64,000 bases of DNA, taken from NCBI GenBank assembly GCA_022840405.1, contig JALHJR010000002.1, positions 46,840 through 110,839 on the forward strand, read 5' to 3'. The first letter of the stretch is position 1; every line of letters starts with the position of its first letter. This DNA comes from Tepidanaerobacter acetatoxydans_A (lineage in GTDB: Bacteria > Bacillota > Thermosediminibacteria > Thermosediminibacterales > Tepidanaerobacteraceae). A program made the translations under genes and the position numbers. Under the pieces are notes generated by a model. It was not told the origin of the DNA. It did no database searches and worked only from the letters and a program-made list of their open reading frames with translations. Shown here piece by piece: positions 16,282 through 24,603 of the stretch.

Positions 16282-17286
16282 TTACAATTTTATTTGGAGC
16301 AGTTTTAAAACATTTGTTATCGGATTTATTAAGGTAGCCTGGTCGGAACCGGCAAACAAAAGACCTATTGCTTTCATTTCATCGTTAACTACTATTGAAC
16401 CGCTATCTCCTGGTTTTGCCATGGAACTTGCGAGAATTTGCTCATAAAAAACGGCTTCTTCTTTAGGACTTAGCATAACCTTTATCACCACATTTACAGC
16501 CTTTATTTGACCGGTAGTAACCCCTGTAGTGCGACCGCTCTTCTGAACTGCTGCTCCGATTTTCGGTTCTTCTATTCCGGTTATTTCGCCAAGGCCGACT
16601 ATCTCCGAAGCCACATACTCTGCTTTAATAGGACTGGCTACAGCTGCATCTACCATATTTTTAGAAGATGTCCTTTTAATAAAATTAATTTGGTAGTCAG
16701 GCTTTACAATTTTTAAAATACTGTTTATTAATTTTTCAAAGCCGTTGGCTATAGCACAGTGGCTGGCTCCGGTACTTTTTAAAATCGGTACGAATCTTTC
16801 CAAATATGCTATTACATCGGAGGAAGTTCCGCCGTCATAAGCTCCCGGTTGCAGCACAGCATCTCCGATTGCTGATTTGCCGTCAGTTCCGTCGGTAGCA
16901 TTTGCAAGCACATGATTATTTGAAAGTATGAGAGGTTTACCGGTTTTTTGGTCTTCTACCAGTGCTCCAAAAGTTCCTGCAGTAATTTTATAATGGCCTA
17001 TGCTCATCCCCGGCTTAGCGGGTCTTGCTTTTTCTACTCTGGCCGCAAGAAGCCTAATCTCGCCCACCTCAATCACATCAGTTGGTGTGTCCCCTAAGGT
17101 TCTGGGTATTATGTTATTTTTAGAAAGCTTTTCGCAAGGAATCTTTTCTTTTACAAGGACAATAATAGCCGGTTTGTTGCTAGTTCTGCCGCGAATGGTC
17201 TTATACCCTAACCCCAGACCTACCACATTTTCTAAGCTTAATATCTTTTTTTCGTGTTGCCTTAAAATACGCTGAAGCTGTTGCAT
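16282..17286 (-). CDS. Nal1-like putative serine protease
   Basis: A 334-residue trypsin-fold protein. The start is ATG at 17286, eight bases after AAAGGGGGA; an upstream in-frame GTG at 17304 lies before that site. The catalytic triad can be read as His125 (SNNHVLAN), Asp213 (MVDAAVAS) and Ser295 (KPGDSGSIVV), with a GTFGALV strand before the His. No signal peptide. The N-terminal 60 residues (KKILSLENVVGLGLGYK) match a module common in clostridial proteins of this kind. Substrate unknown; its place between veg and the CAP gene suggests a sporulation or envelope link. Confidence 0.72.
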   Translation of the reverse strand: MQQLQRILRQHEKKILSLENVVGLGLGYKTIRGRTSNKPAIIVLVKEKIPCEKLSKNNIIPRTLGDTPTDVIEVGEIRLLAARVEKARPAKPGMSIGHYKITAGTFGALVEDQKTGKPLILSNNHVLANATDGTDGKSAIGDAVLQPGAYDGGTSSDVIAYLERFVPILKSTGASHCAIANGFEKLINSILKIVKPDYQINFIKRTSSKNMVDAAVASPIKAEYVASEIVGLGEITGIEEPKIGAAVQKSGRTTGVTTGQIKAVNVVIKVMLSPKEEAVFYEQILASSMAKPGDSGSIVVNDEMKAIGLLFAGSDQATLINPITNVLKLLQIKL

Positions 17287-17357
17287 AAAAAATCCCCCTT
17301 TCACCGCCTATATAGTTATATATATTGGTAAAAGGGGAGAATTGTGTTATTTAACCT

Positions 17358-17385
17358 AAAAAAATAATCCCGAACATTCGGGATT
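17358..17385 (-). terminator. Terminator of veg
   Basis: AATCCCGAA and TTCGGGATT form a nine-pair stem with a two- to four-base loop. On the minus strand TATTTTTTTA follows. The veg stop codon is at its edge. Confidence 0.85.
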
Positions 17386-17659
17386 AAAGTGAATTACATT
17401 TTAGTTTCGGTTCGTCATTAGTCAAGACCGTAAGTTCTACTGTATCAGTTAGTATGTCAGAGTAACTATAAGAAATTCTTCTTACAAATTCCGGTGACTC
17501 GGTAACTTTCACTATAAAAATACTGGGATAAACCTGTTCAAGGATACCCTCTTTTTCAAAAGTCTTTTTACGGCCACGGTTGGCCCGGAGTTTAACTCTT
17601 TTACCTACATGTGATTCAACGTCTTTACGGATTTTTCTAAGTGCATCAGCCGAAGCCAT
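17384..17659 (-). CDS. veg: Veg protein
   Basis: A 91-residue member of the Veg family (KRVKLRANRGRKKTFEKEGILEQ; FIVKV; RRISYSYSDILTDTVEL). Veg has an Sm-like barrel fold, is strongly expressed in vegetative cells and germination, and in B. subtilis affects biofilm genes. It follows yabG and the SpoIID-like gene as in Bacillus yabG-veg. A terminator ends the transcript. Confidence 0.95.
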   Translation of the reverse strand: MASADALRKIRKDVESHVGKRVKLRANRGRKKTFEKEGILEQVYPSIFIVKVTESPEFVRRISYSYSDILTDTVELTVLTNDEPKLKCNSL

Positions 17660-17816
17660 AACCTCACCTCACAAAAAATACAAAATACAATGTTTATTAT
17701 AGCACCTAATTGTCAAAATGTCAAATAACAGGATATTTTATCAATCATAGCGAGTTTTGTCAATACCCAATATGGCAAAAAAATCGCTTTATGCGTAAAA
17801 TAATAATTTAATTTAT

Positions 17817-19244
17817 TTAATCATGGTAATAATTTTTAATTCCATCTATTATTGCTTTAGCAGCTTTTTGACGAAATTGCGGTTCGGAAAGCAGTCGTTC
17901 TTCTTTCGGATTACTTAAGCAAGCTATATTTAGCATTACCGACGGGCTGTTCGTTTCCCTCAGTACGTACAAATCTGCGGGTTTAGTGCCCATATCTTTG
18001 AGCATCAATGTTGCTGTAAGCTCCCTATGAATGTATTCAGATATCTTTTTCCCTTCTGCATCGCCGGGATAGTAAAAGGTTTCAGTACCACCTATCGCAT
18101 CATCAAAGAAAAAATTCTGTTGAATACTTATAGCAATATCAGGCTTGCTATTATTTGCAATCTGCACTCTCTCAGAAAGGCTTACAAACTCGTTTTTGTT
18201 GCGGGTTAAAATTACTTTTGCCCCGCACTGCTCAAAGCCCTCTGCAGCAACTTTTGCTATTTCAAGATTTACATATCCTTCCGACAAACCCATGGGACCT
18301 GATTTACCGCTGCTGCCGCCTTGTCCCGGATCAATTACTATTGTTTTGCCTATGAGAGGTTTTAAATATGTGGGTTTTTCTACTTGCTTCAGGTCAACAC
18401 CTGTAAAATAAAACTTCAAAATCTCATCTACGGGAAATCCTAATAAAGCCATGCCGCGTGCACCATACTGGCAAAGCCCCAAACCGTTTCCCATTCCCAT
18501 CACGTCAAACGAAAGCCCGGATACTTTCCATGTAAATTTTGTTGAAGAAAGGCCAAGCAGGTTTCTTACATCCTCACCATTGAAAACCATATCTCCTATG
18601 CGTATTTTTTTAATGCGGCCTGAAGCTGTAGATTTTATGTTATCCAGCAGCCCTATAATTTCGTTTTTTTCTGAAAGATTTTCGTCAAAATTAATTGCAA
18701 GTCGGCGTTTTAGTTCCCGAATTGAAAAGTTTTTTGTAATATTCCAGTAAGGTGAATCCTTGCAATAAATACATTCTACTCTTCTTAAATAGCTGACCTT
18801 GTTTCCCCATACATTTTCCGAATCCTCTGTGCATCCTCCGCAAGCTTCATGGTATACTGCTTCTATAGGATTATTATTGTACACCATGATGATTTCTGAT
18901 GTTTCTTCTACTGCCGACTCAATTTTTTTTGTAAACTCTTCATAGCGGCTGCCCCATGCCCTTTGCCGCTCATCTATATCCATAAAGCCCTGGCAGTGCA
19001 AGGAATCGCTGCACACATCAAATCCCGGCTGCCGTTTACACCCGCTGCCTCCGAAGATTCCCATTCGTTTTACGGCCAGTGTCCTGCAGCATATGGCTTG
19101 TGCCTTCAAGGCTTCTTTTGGAAATTCAGGAGGCATGCTCGCAGATACGGCTCCAATCACATACTCCTTTAAATCAACAAGGCGAGCTTCTTGTTTATTG
19201 GTATCATAGAGTTTTACGGTAAGTTCTTCATAATCAAAAGTCAT
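17817..19244 (-). CDS. SpoIID-like / amidase_3 fusion with degenerate active sites
   Basis: A 475-residue protein starting at ATG 19244 (GGTGGTGAG upstream; GTG codons at 19256/19253 are alternatives). No signal peptide is seen. Residues 1-285 form a SpoIID domain (EALKAQAICCRTLAVKR near 44; YHEACGG at 131; GLGLCQYGARGMALLGF at 254). Residues 300-475 form an N-acetylmuramoyl-L-alanine amidase (Amidase_3) domain. Three zinc/catalytic residues are altered: DPGQGG (Gln308 for His), SIQQN (Gln375 for His), MLNIACLSN (Asn439 for Glu); only Glu322 remains. In the SpoIID half the usual AxEMP motif is SASMP. It may be a scaffold in spore wall assembly rather than an enzyme. It lies between yabG and veg. 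Confidence 0.8.
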   Translation of the reverse strand: MTFDYEELTVKLYDTNKQEARLVDLKEYVIGAVSASMPPEFPKEALKAQAICCRTLAVKRMGIFGGSGCKRQPGFDVCSDSLHCQGFMDIDERQRAWGSRYEEFTKKIESAVEETSEIIMVYNNNPIEAVYHEACGGCTEDSENVWGNKVSYLRRVECIYCKDSPYWNITKNFSIRELKRRLAINFDENLSEKNEIIGLLDNIKSTASGRIKKIRIGDMVFNGEDVRNLLGLSSTKFTWKVSGLSFDVMGMGNGLGLCQYGARGMALLGFPVDEILKFYFTGVDLKQVEKPTYLKPLIGKTIVIDPGQGGSSGKSGPMGLSEGYVNLEIAKVAAEGFEQCGAKVILTRNKNEFVSLSERVQIANNSKPDIAISIQQNFFFDDAIGGTETFYYPGDAEGKKISEYIHRELTATLMLKDMGTKPADLYVLRETNSPSVMLNIACLSNPKEERLLSEPQFRQKAAKAIIDGIKNYYHD

Positions 19245-19267
19245 GTATCTCACCACCGATAGTCAAA

Positions 19268-20131
19268 TTACTCATAGGGTGATCGTGGAAGACCTTCCCT
19301 TAACTTGCCCCGAGTTTCAACGCCGCCAATGCCTTTAATACCGGTTATCGTTGCATCGATTATATCTCGTGCGGAAATGATTTTGTTGATAGACGTAAAA
19401 GCTATTTTTTCAATTATAAACACCGGATCCAATGCATGTATAAACACTCTATGCGGCGAACTTGCAAAGTTAGCTCCCGCTCTAAGAATTCCCTCATAAT
19501 GCGACTGGCAGGCTCCTGCAAATATCACTAGGTCATCCAGGGATGGCTCAAAACGTCTGGCATTTTGTACTGCTTCAATAAAATATTTAGAATTTCTATA
19601 ATTATTCACATCGCTAAAATCCTTTTTTTCTTTGAGCAAACCATCATGACCCGTAATAACTAAAATGTCAGGATTATATTTTATTAGCAAACTGTGAATT
19701 TTCTTTGGTTGTTCTCTTTCAAGCAAGCTTATGCCATAGGCTTCTATATCCAATTGTCTATAAGTATTAAGGCACAAATCCAAATATTCCTCATCGCCGT
19801 CTATGTGCAGAACTATCCCCGGAACATCAAAAAAACCATTGCTTTCTTCTAATTCACTACGAACAACGCGCTTTTGCTTTTCAAGTTCTCTACGATAAAA
19901 AATTCGTTCCATGGATTCATTGCTTTTTTTAATATAGTCTTTTTTATATTCTCTAATTTCAGTGGATGTAGGCAAAATTAAATCATCGATAGGTGCATCG
20001 GCAAGAACTCTGACGTTAAGGCCCCTTAATGTGCAATAACCTTTTTCCTCAAAGATATCCACTACTTTAAAAAATACATCTTTGTTATAGGATGCACGTG
20101 CTACCACATCTCCTATTTTGATTTTTGCCAT
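19268..20131 (-). CDS. yabG: Sporulation-specific protease YabG
   Basis: YabG is a cysteine peptidase (family U57/C106) that processes spore coat proteins in the mother cell. The 287-residue frame starts at the ATG at 20131 (MAKIKIGDVVARASYNKD), behind a G-rich site; a longer frame to 20212 has no support. The typical blocks GIVLHIDGDEEYLDLCL, LVITGHDGL, RNSKYFIEAV and IFAGACQSHYE are present. Gene order yabG-veg-ispE is the same as in Bacillus. Confidence 0.93.
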   Translation of the reverse strand: MAKIKIGDVVARASYNKDVFFKVVDIFEEKGYCTLRGLNVRVLADAPIDDLILPTSTEIREYKKDYIKKSNESMERIFYRRELEKQKRVVRSELEESNGFFDVPGIVLHIDGDEEYLDLCLNTYRQLDIEAYGISLLEREQPKKIHSLLIKYNPDILVITGHDGLLKEKKDFSDVNNYRNSKYFIEAVQNARRFEPSLDDLVIFAGACQSHYEGILRAGANFASSPHRVFIHALDPVFIIEKIAFTSINKIISARDIIDATITGIKGIGGVETRGKLREGLPRSPYE

Positions 20132-20233
20132 TCTTTTTCCCCCCGCTTTCCTATATTTCACCTTTGATAAGCTTATTACATAATATGATGGTAGGAGGGG
20201 GGATGTGAGCATATATGTAATGAGGTGAAAAAA

Positions 20234-21022
20234 ATGAATGTTGCCGTAGTTCCTGCAAAAAATGAGCAGGGAAGAATCGGCAAGGTTCTCACTTTGCTAC
20301 AGCAAACATCGGTAGAAAAAATCGTTGTTGTGGTAAACGGGTCACAAGATGATACCATGCAGGAAATAAAGGCATTAAATATGAAAAATGTGGAAATTCT
20401 TTATTTTGCACAGGAGCTGGGTATAGATATTCCAAGGGCGATAGGAGCCTACCAGGCTTATACGGGCGGTGCTGCTTGTGTGGTTTTTGTCGATGGTGAT
20501 TTGGTGGGCAACATACGCATTCAGATAAATGAGCTTATATATGCGATAACAACGAATATGACAGATTTAGCCATGACTGACTGCTATCCCGAATTAAATT
20601 ACAGCAGCACGTTAGCCGAACAGACTTTATTTTTTAGAACATTGTTGAATTTAAACTTGGGTTTTTACGATAAAATCGGAGTAGCCACACCTTCACATGG
20701 CCCTCATGCCGTTTCACGTAAGCTTTTAGAACTTATAGATTTTCGGGATTTTGCCGTACCACCGGTCGTTTTAGCTTTTGCCGTACGGCAAAAGCTTTCC
20801 GTTGACGTACCAACAAAGCTGCCTCAAAAACAGCTTGGTTCAAAAATACGAAATTACTTTCACGCAAAAAAAATAGCAGATACAATAATTGGCGATACTA
20901 TAGAAGCCATAAACTATTTCAGCGATAAGCCTAGAACTCGCTGTTATTTAAACAAAGAATACCAGGGTTACAACCCTTTTAGACGCTTTGATATATTGGA
21001 GAAATTTTTGACTATGACTTAA
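20234..21022 (+). CDS. Glycosyltransferase family 2 protein
   Basis: A 262-residue GT-A fold enzyme starting at ATG 20234, six bases after GAGGTG. Motifs are VVPAKNEQGRIGKVL at the N-terminus, VVVVNGSQDDTMQEI (nucleotide binding) and FVDGDL (the DxD-like metal site, near residue 90). No membrane segment is seen, so it acts at the cytoplasmic face or in the cytosol. Acceptor unknown. It is the only plus-strand gene in this block, divergent from yabG, and shares a bidirectional terminator with the YkuK-like gene. Confidence 0.8.
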   Translation: MNVAVVPAKNEQGRIGKVLTLLQQTSVEKIVVVVNGSQDDTMQEIKALNMKNVEILYFAQELGIDIPRAIGAYQAYTGGAACVVFVDGDLVGNIRIQINELIYAITTNMTDLAMTDCYPELNYSSTLAEQTLFFRTLLNLNLGFYDKIGVATPSHGPHAVSRKLLELIDFRDFAVPPVVLAFAVRQKLSVDVPTKLPQKQLGSKIRNYFHAKKIADTIIGDTIEAINYFSDKPRTRCYLNKEYQGYNPFRRFDILEKFLTMT

Positions 21023-21030
21023 AATAATGA

Positions 21031-21064
21031 AAGCGGCATTTTCTTTGCGTAGAAAATGCCGCTT
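21031..21064. terminator. Bidirectional terminator between the glycosyltransferase and YkuK-like genes
   Basis: AAGCGGCATTTTCT and AGAAAATGCCGCTT form a perfect 14-pair stem with a six-base loop. It lies between convergent genes and can end both transcripts, though neither side has a strong run of T. Confidence 0.75.
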
Positions 21065-21069
21065 GATTT

Positions 21070-21540
21070 CTATTTGGTATACTTGTCAGCTACTTTAGTG
21101 GCGCCACAGGCGTCAGGCTTAATTTTGACCTTGAATCCGCTGCCCATGACCCAGCCCACGACTTCTCGAATAAGCTCTTTGGTATCACCGTTTTGACCTA
21201 TATCCACATGGATTTCTACATCCATATTCTTATAGCGGGTCTTTGCCATCTCTTCTTTTAACTGAGTTACCGCATCCAACGACATGGAAGTTTCTGTAAA
21301 TATTTTATGGCGTAAGTTTTTAACATGTGACATATACTTTTTGTAGTAATAGTAGCGGGCACCCTTCCCGACTCGATGAATTATCACGGCAGTAACAAAG
21401 CATGACTCTTCTCTGGACTGGGAATCGGTACCGATTATAAGCTTATATGACGTGGAAGGTTCTTCTTCCATAAAAGCTACAATATCCTGAACCATTTCTT
21501 GAATAGACATTTTTCCTTTTGTAGGGTTAATAAAGTTCAT
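21070..21540 (-). CDS. YkuK-like ribonuclease H-fold protein (DUF458)
   Basis: A protein of about 156 residues (MNFINPTKGKMSIQEMVQ...). Asp in IIGTDSQSR, near residue 40, and Asp in VEIHVDIGQNGDTKELI, near 110, match the RNase H-like DUF458 family, of which B. subtilis YkuK is a member. A second ATG at 21549 is possible and uses a weak GGATGGG site. Function in the family is not settled. No neighbour clue. Confidence 0.75.
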   Translation of the reverse strand: MNFINPTKGKMSIQEMVQDIVAFMEEEPSTSYKLIIGTDSQSREESCFVTAVIIHRVGKGARYYYYKKYMSHVKNLRHKIFTETSMSLDAVTQLKEEMAKTRYKNMDVEIHVDIGQNGDTKELIREVVGWVMGSGFKVKIKPDACGATKVADKYTK

Positions 21541-21622
21541 GATTATCATCCCATCCTTAATACAAAGTATATACTTACTGCCTTTTATATATTACGAGCA
21601 TTGAATAATTTTGTTGCATAAG

Positions 21623-22453
21623 CTAGCTTATATATCTTTGCAGTTCTTCCGCAAGCCTTGCATATTCTTCAATCGAGAGAGTTTCGCCTCGGCGCAGAGC
21701 ATCTATACCCGCTGCTTCTAAGGCTTTATCTATAATATCAATGTCTGTGCCGGCAAGAGCCAGTCTGCTCTTTAGAGAATTTTTTATAGTCTTTCTTCGC
21801 TCACCAAAGGCCGCCTTAACAACCTTGAAAAAAAACCTTTCGTCTTTAAGCTGGACCCTCGGTTCCTGCCGCAGCGTCAATCGCACCACGGCCGATTCTA
21901 CCTTCGGCGGTGGAAGAAACGATTCCCTGCCTATTGTACATATCATATTTACATCAGCATACAGCTTAACTGCAATGGAAAGAATACCGTAATCCTTCTT
22001 GCCCGGGCAAGCCGTCAGGCGCTGAGCTACTTCCTTTTGAACCATCAGAACTGCAAGCGTTACCAGGTTGCGATTTTCTATGATTTTCATAATAATCGGA
22101 CTGGTAATATAATACGGAAGATTAGCTATCACCTTAAACCTGCCGCCAAAAAGGCTTTCACTCATTTTCTCCAAATCTAATTTTAGCACATCTTCTTCTA
22201 ATATACAAATATTTTTGAAATCTCTGGTCAAATCATCCAACACCGGTATTAATTGTCTGTCTTTTTCAACAGCTACGACACGCTTGGCCCTTGTGCCAAG
22301 CTCTAGAGTAAGCACCCCCAGCCCCGGACCTATCTCCAGCACCTCATCTTCCGGCGAAAGCTGTGCCGCTTCGATCATGGATAAAAGCGGCCGACTATCT
22401 ATTAAAAAGTGCTGTCCCAGACGCTTATCGGCTTTTATATTATACTTTTTCAT
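21623..22453 (-). CDS. rsmA: 16S rRNA (adenine-1518/1519-N6) dimethyltransferase
   Basis: A 276-residue KsgA/RsmA enzyme that dimethylates two adenines in helix 45 of 16S rRNA. SAM-binding VLEIGPGLGVLTLEL is near residue 38, the catalytic NLPYYITSPIIM near 109, and the C-terminal RRKTIKNSL segment is intact. N-terminal KADKRLGQHFLID is typical. Location between yabG and tatD matches Bacillus. Confidence 0.97.
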   Translation of the reverse strand: MKKYNIKADKRLGQHFLIDSRPLLSMIEAAQLSPEDEVLEIGPGLGVLTLELGTRAKRVVAVEKDRQLIPVLDDLTRDFKNICILEEDVLKLDLEKMSESLFGGRFKVIANLPYYITSPIIMKIIENRNLVTLAVLMVQKEVAQRLTACPGKKDYGILSIAVKLYADVNMICTIGRESFLPPPKVESAVVRLTLRQEPRVQLKDERFFFKVVKAAFGERRKTIKNSLKSRLALAGTDIDIIDKALEAAGIDALRRGETLSIEEYARLAEELQRYIS

Positions 22454-22509
22454 TATGCTTTTCGTATCAATGGCTTAACTCCTCCTTCAAAAGGCTATAT
22501 CTGCCAGTT

Positions 22510-22551
22510 GTTATGAAAAAAAGATAGGTTAACCTATCTTTTTTTCATAAC
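22510..22551. terminator. 42-base perfect palindrome overlapping a stop codon
   Basis: GTTATGAAAAAAAGATAGGTT followed at once by its exact reverse complement. The stop of the radical SAM gene lies at its centre. On the minus strand the arm ends in a T run, so it works as a terminator for that gene and could act in both directions. Zero-base spacing would leave only a small loop. Confidence 0.7.
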
Positions 22552-23125
22552 GTCTAACTCTAAATTCAACGCCAAGTTCTTCGGCAAGCTTGCGGCACTT
22601 GTCGATGTCTATTTCCGGTATATCTACTACCGATACCACTACTTTAGGAACATGACTTTTAGATTTACGGATAAATTCTAATATGGAATAAAACGCATCC
22701 TCCCCATGCTCGGGATGACATATTTCATTGTACTTTTCTGCATTTTCCGCATTCAGACTTACGGAAATAACATCTACCAAGCCTTCAAAATGCGGCGTCA
22801 CATCTTCTCCATAAATCAGGTTTGCCTGACCGTTAGTATTGATTCTTATAGGCACATTTGGATAGTTTTTTTTCAGGTGCTTGGCCACATCGACCACTAC
22901 TTGTATCCGCAAGAGAGGCTCACCATATCCGCAAAAAACCACCTCTTTATACTCAGTAGGGTCACCTATTGCATCGATGATTTCCTTGGTCGTGGGTTCT
23001 TTATCCAATATCAGATTGCATCCTCCCACATCAGCTCCATATTGTCGTATACAAAATTCGCAATTATTTGTACACCTGTTAGTAATGTTTAAATACAGCG
23101 AATCCCCCAATTTATAAGATATCAT
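22529..23125 (-). CDS. TatD-associated radical SAM protein
   Basis: A 198-residue radical SAM enzyme with the iron-sulfur motif C-x3-C-x2-C at Cys18, Cys22 and Cys25 (NRCTNNCEFCIRQYG) and FCGYGEPLLR for SAM binding. It belongs to the small TatD-linked radical SAM family of anaerobic Firmicutes; substrate unknown. It starts at ATG 23125 (a TTG at 23143 is an alternative) and lies next to tatD as in related genomes. The gene ends inside a 42-base palindrome. Confidence 0.85.
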   Translation of the reverse strand: MISYKLGDSLYLNITNRCTNNCEFCIRQYGADVGGCNLILDKEPTTKEIIDAIGDPTEYKEVVFCGYGEPLLRIQVVVDVAKHLKKNYPNVPIRINTNGQANLIYGEDVTPHFEGLVDVISVSLNAENAEKYNEICHPEHGEDAFYSILEFIRKSKSHVPKVVVSVVDIPEIDIDKCRKLAEELGVEFRVRRYEKKIG

Positions 23126-23255
23126 TTCTTTTGCACCGTCCAATAAAATTAAACATTAAAATATTATAAATTGATAACAAGCCTATTTTAACATAATCAT
23201 CGTGAAATGACAACAAAGAGTGGTTATATTGGCTATATAAAGCATTTTATGTTTT

Positions 23256-24017
23256 TTAATAAGGTAGATTAAATAATCTGTTAAAGTTAGAGTAAGTAGC
23301 CGCTCTTACTTCTTCGACAGATATTTCGCGAAGGTTTGCCATTTGCTCGGCAATGATTGGAATACGTGTGGGATCATTGCGCTTGCCTCTGTAGGGTTCA
23401 GGCGAAAGATATGGGCAATCGGTTTCAAGGAGAATCCTGTCCAGCGAAAGCTTTGAAGCTACTTCCTTAGGCTTTTTGGCGTTTTTAAATGTGATAACTC
23501 CCCCGAAAGAAAAATAAAATCCCAATTGGATAAATTCCTGTGCCATTTCAAGACTGCCTGAATAGCAGTGCATCAAGCCTTTGGCAGGTAGAGTTTTTTT
23601 AAGTATTTCGGCAGTATCTTTATGTGCCTCCCGGTTGTGGACTACTATTGGAAGATTTAAGCTTTTTGCAAGCTCTATCTGCTCCTCAAAAACTCTTTGC
23701 TGTATATTGCGCTCGGAAATATCGTAATAATAGTCAAGCCCAATTTCACCTATGCCGATTACCTTGGGATTGTCTGCAAGTTCTTCAAGTTCGTTTATAT
23801 AGTTTTGTTCAACTTTTTGAGCTTCATGAGGGTGAACCCCGACACAGGCATATATAAAGTCATATTCTTGTGCAAGTTTCACGGAAAATCGGCTGGAGGC
23901 TATATCCGAGCCGGCATTTACAACTATTATGCCGGCTTCTTTTATCTTTGCAAGAACTTCCTGTCTGTCACCGTCAAAAGCCTCATCATCTAAATGTGCA
24001 TGTACATCTACAAACAT
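23256..24017 (-). CDS. tatD: TatD family metal-dependent hydrolase/deoxyribonuclease
   Basis: A 253-residue TIM-barrel hydrolase. Metal ligands are seen in HAHLDD at residue 6-10, GEIGLDYYYD near 92, VVHNREAHKD near 127, HCYSGS near 151 and LETDCPYLSP near 200. It is thought to act as a DNase/exonuclease or hydrolase. Bacillus has tatD (yabD) between metS and rnmV/ksgA; here iorAB separates it from metG. Confidence 0.94.
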   Translation of the reverse strand: MFVDVHAHLDDEAFDGDRQEVLAKIKEAGIIVVNAGSDIASSRFSVKLAQEYDFIYACVGVHPHEAQKVEQNYINELEELADNPKVIGIGEIGLDYYYDISERNIQQRVFEEQIELAKSLNLPIVVHNREAHKDTAEILKKTLPAKGLMHCYSGSLEMAQEFIQLGFYFSFGGVITFKNAKKPKEVASKLSLDRILLETDCPYLSPEPYRGKRNDPTRIPIIAEQMANLREISVEEVRAATYSNFNRLFNLPY

Positions 24018-24029
24018 TTTTTCACCTCA

Positions 24030-24602
24030 TTAAGCCTCTTTTATTCCTGCATTCAATGCCCTGATATTTAATTCGTGAAATCTTTCGGGCAGGTAATCTT
24101 TTATTATGCTTATCCAGTCTAAATCTAAAAGCCCCAATCTTTTTACCGCTGCTCCAAGAAGTACCATATTCTGAACCTTTATGTTGCCAATATTATTCGC
24201 AATTTCAGATGCTTTTATGACTACAGTGTTGGGAACGGTTGATTCGAGCATCTTTAATGCTTGTTTTGGATATTTTTCATTTCCGGTCAAAACCGGCAGT
24301 GAATAGATTTCATAGTCGTTTACTATGAGGGTTCCGTCAGGTTTTAAGTAATTTAAATATCTTATTGCCTCAATTTTTTCAAAAGACAATAACACATCAG
24401 CCTCTCCTGTGCTTATAATTGGCGAGTAGACCTTTTCTCCAAATCTTATCTGGGTATTGACGCTGCCGCCTCTCTGAGCCATGCCGTGAATCTCCGACAT
24501 TTTCACGTCAAATCCCAGCTGCAGCAAACCTTCGGCAAGGATTTTTGAAGTTAAGATAGTGCCTTGACCGCCAACACCTACTAATATAAGGCTTTTTGTC
24601 AT
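24030..24602 (-). CDS. iorB: Indolepyruvate:ferredoxin oxidoreductase beta subunit
   Basis: A 190-residue subunit with the gamma-type pyruvate:ferredoxin oxidoreductase fold: SLILVGVGGQGTILTSKILAEG at the start, IHGMAQRGGSVNTQIRFG as the family signature, and SPIISTGEADVLLSFE. The ATG at 24602 lies one base after the iorA stop and ten bases after GGCAGGTGAG. The extended frame to 24632 starts inside iorA and is not needed. Acts with IorA in anaerobic degradation of aromatic amino acids. Confidence 0.92.
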   Translation of the reverse strand: MTKSLILVGVGGQGTILTSKILAEGLLQLGFDVKMSEIHGMAQRGGSVNTQIRFGEKVYSPIISTGEADVLLSFEKIEAIRYLNYLKPDGTLIVNDYEIYSLPVLTGNEKYPKQALKMLESTVPNTVVIKASEIANNIGNIKVQNMVLLGAAVKRLGLLDLDWISIIKDYLPERFHELNIRALNAGIKEA

Positions 24603-24603
24603 C

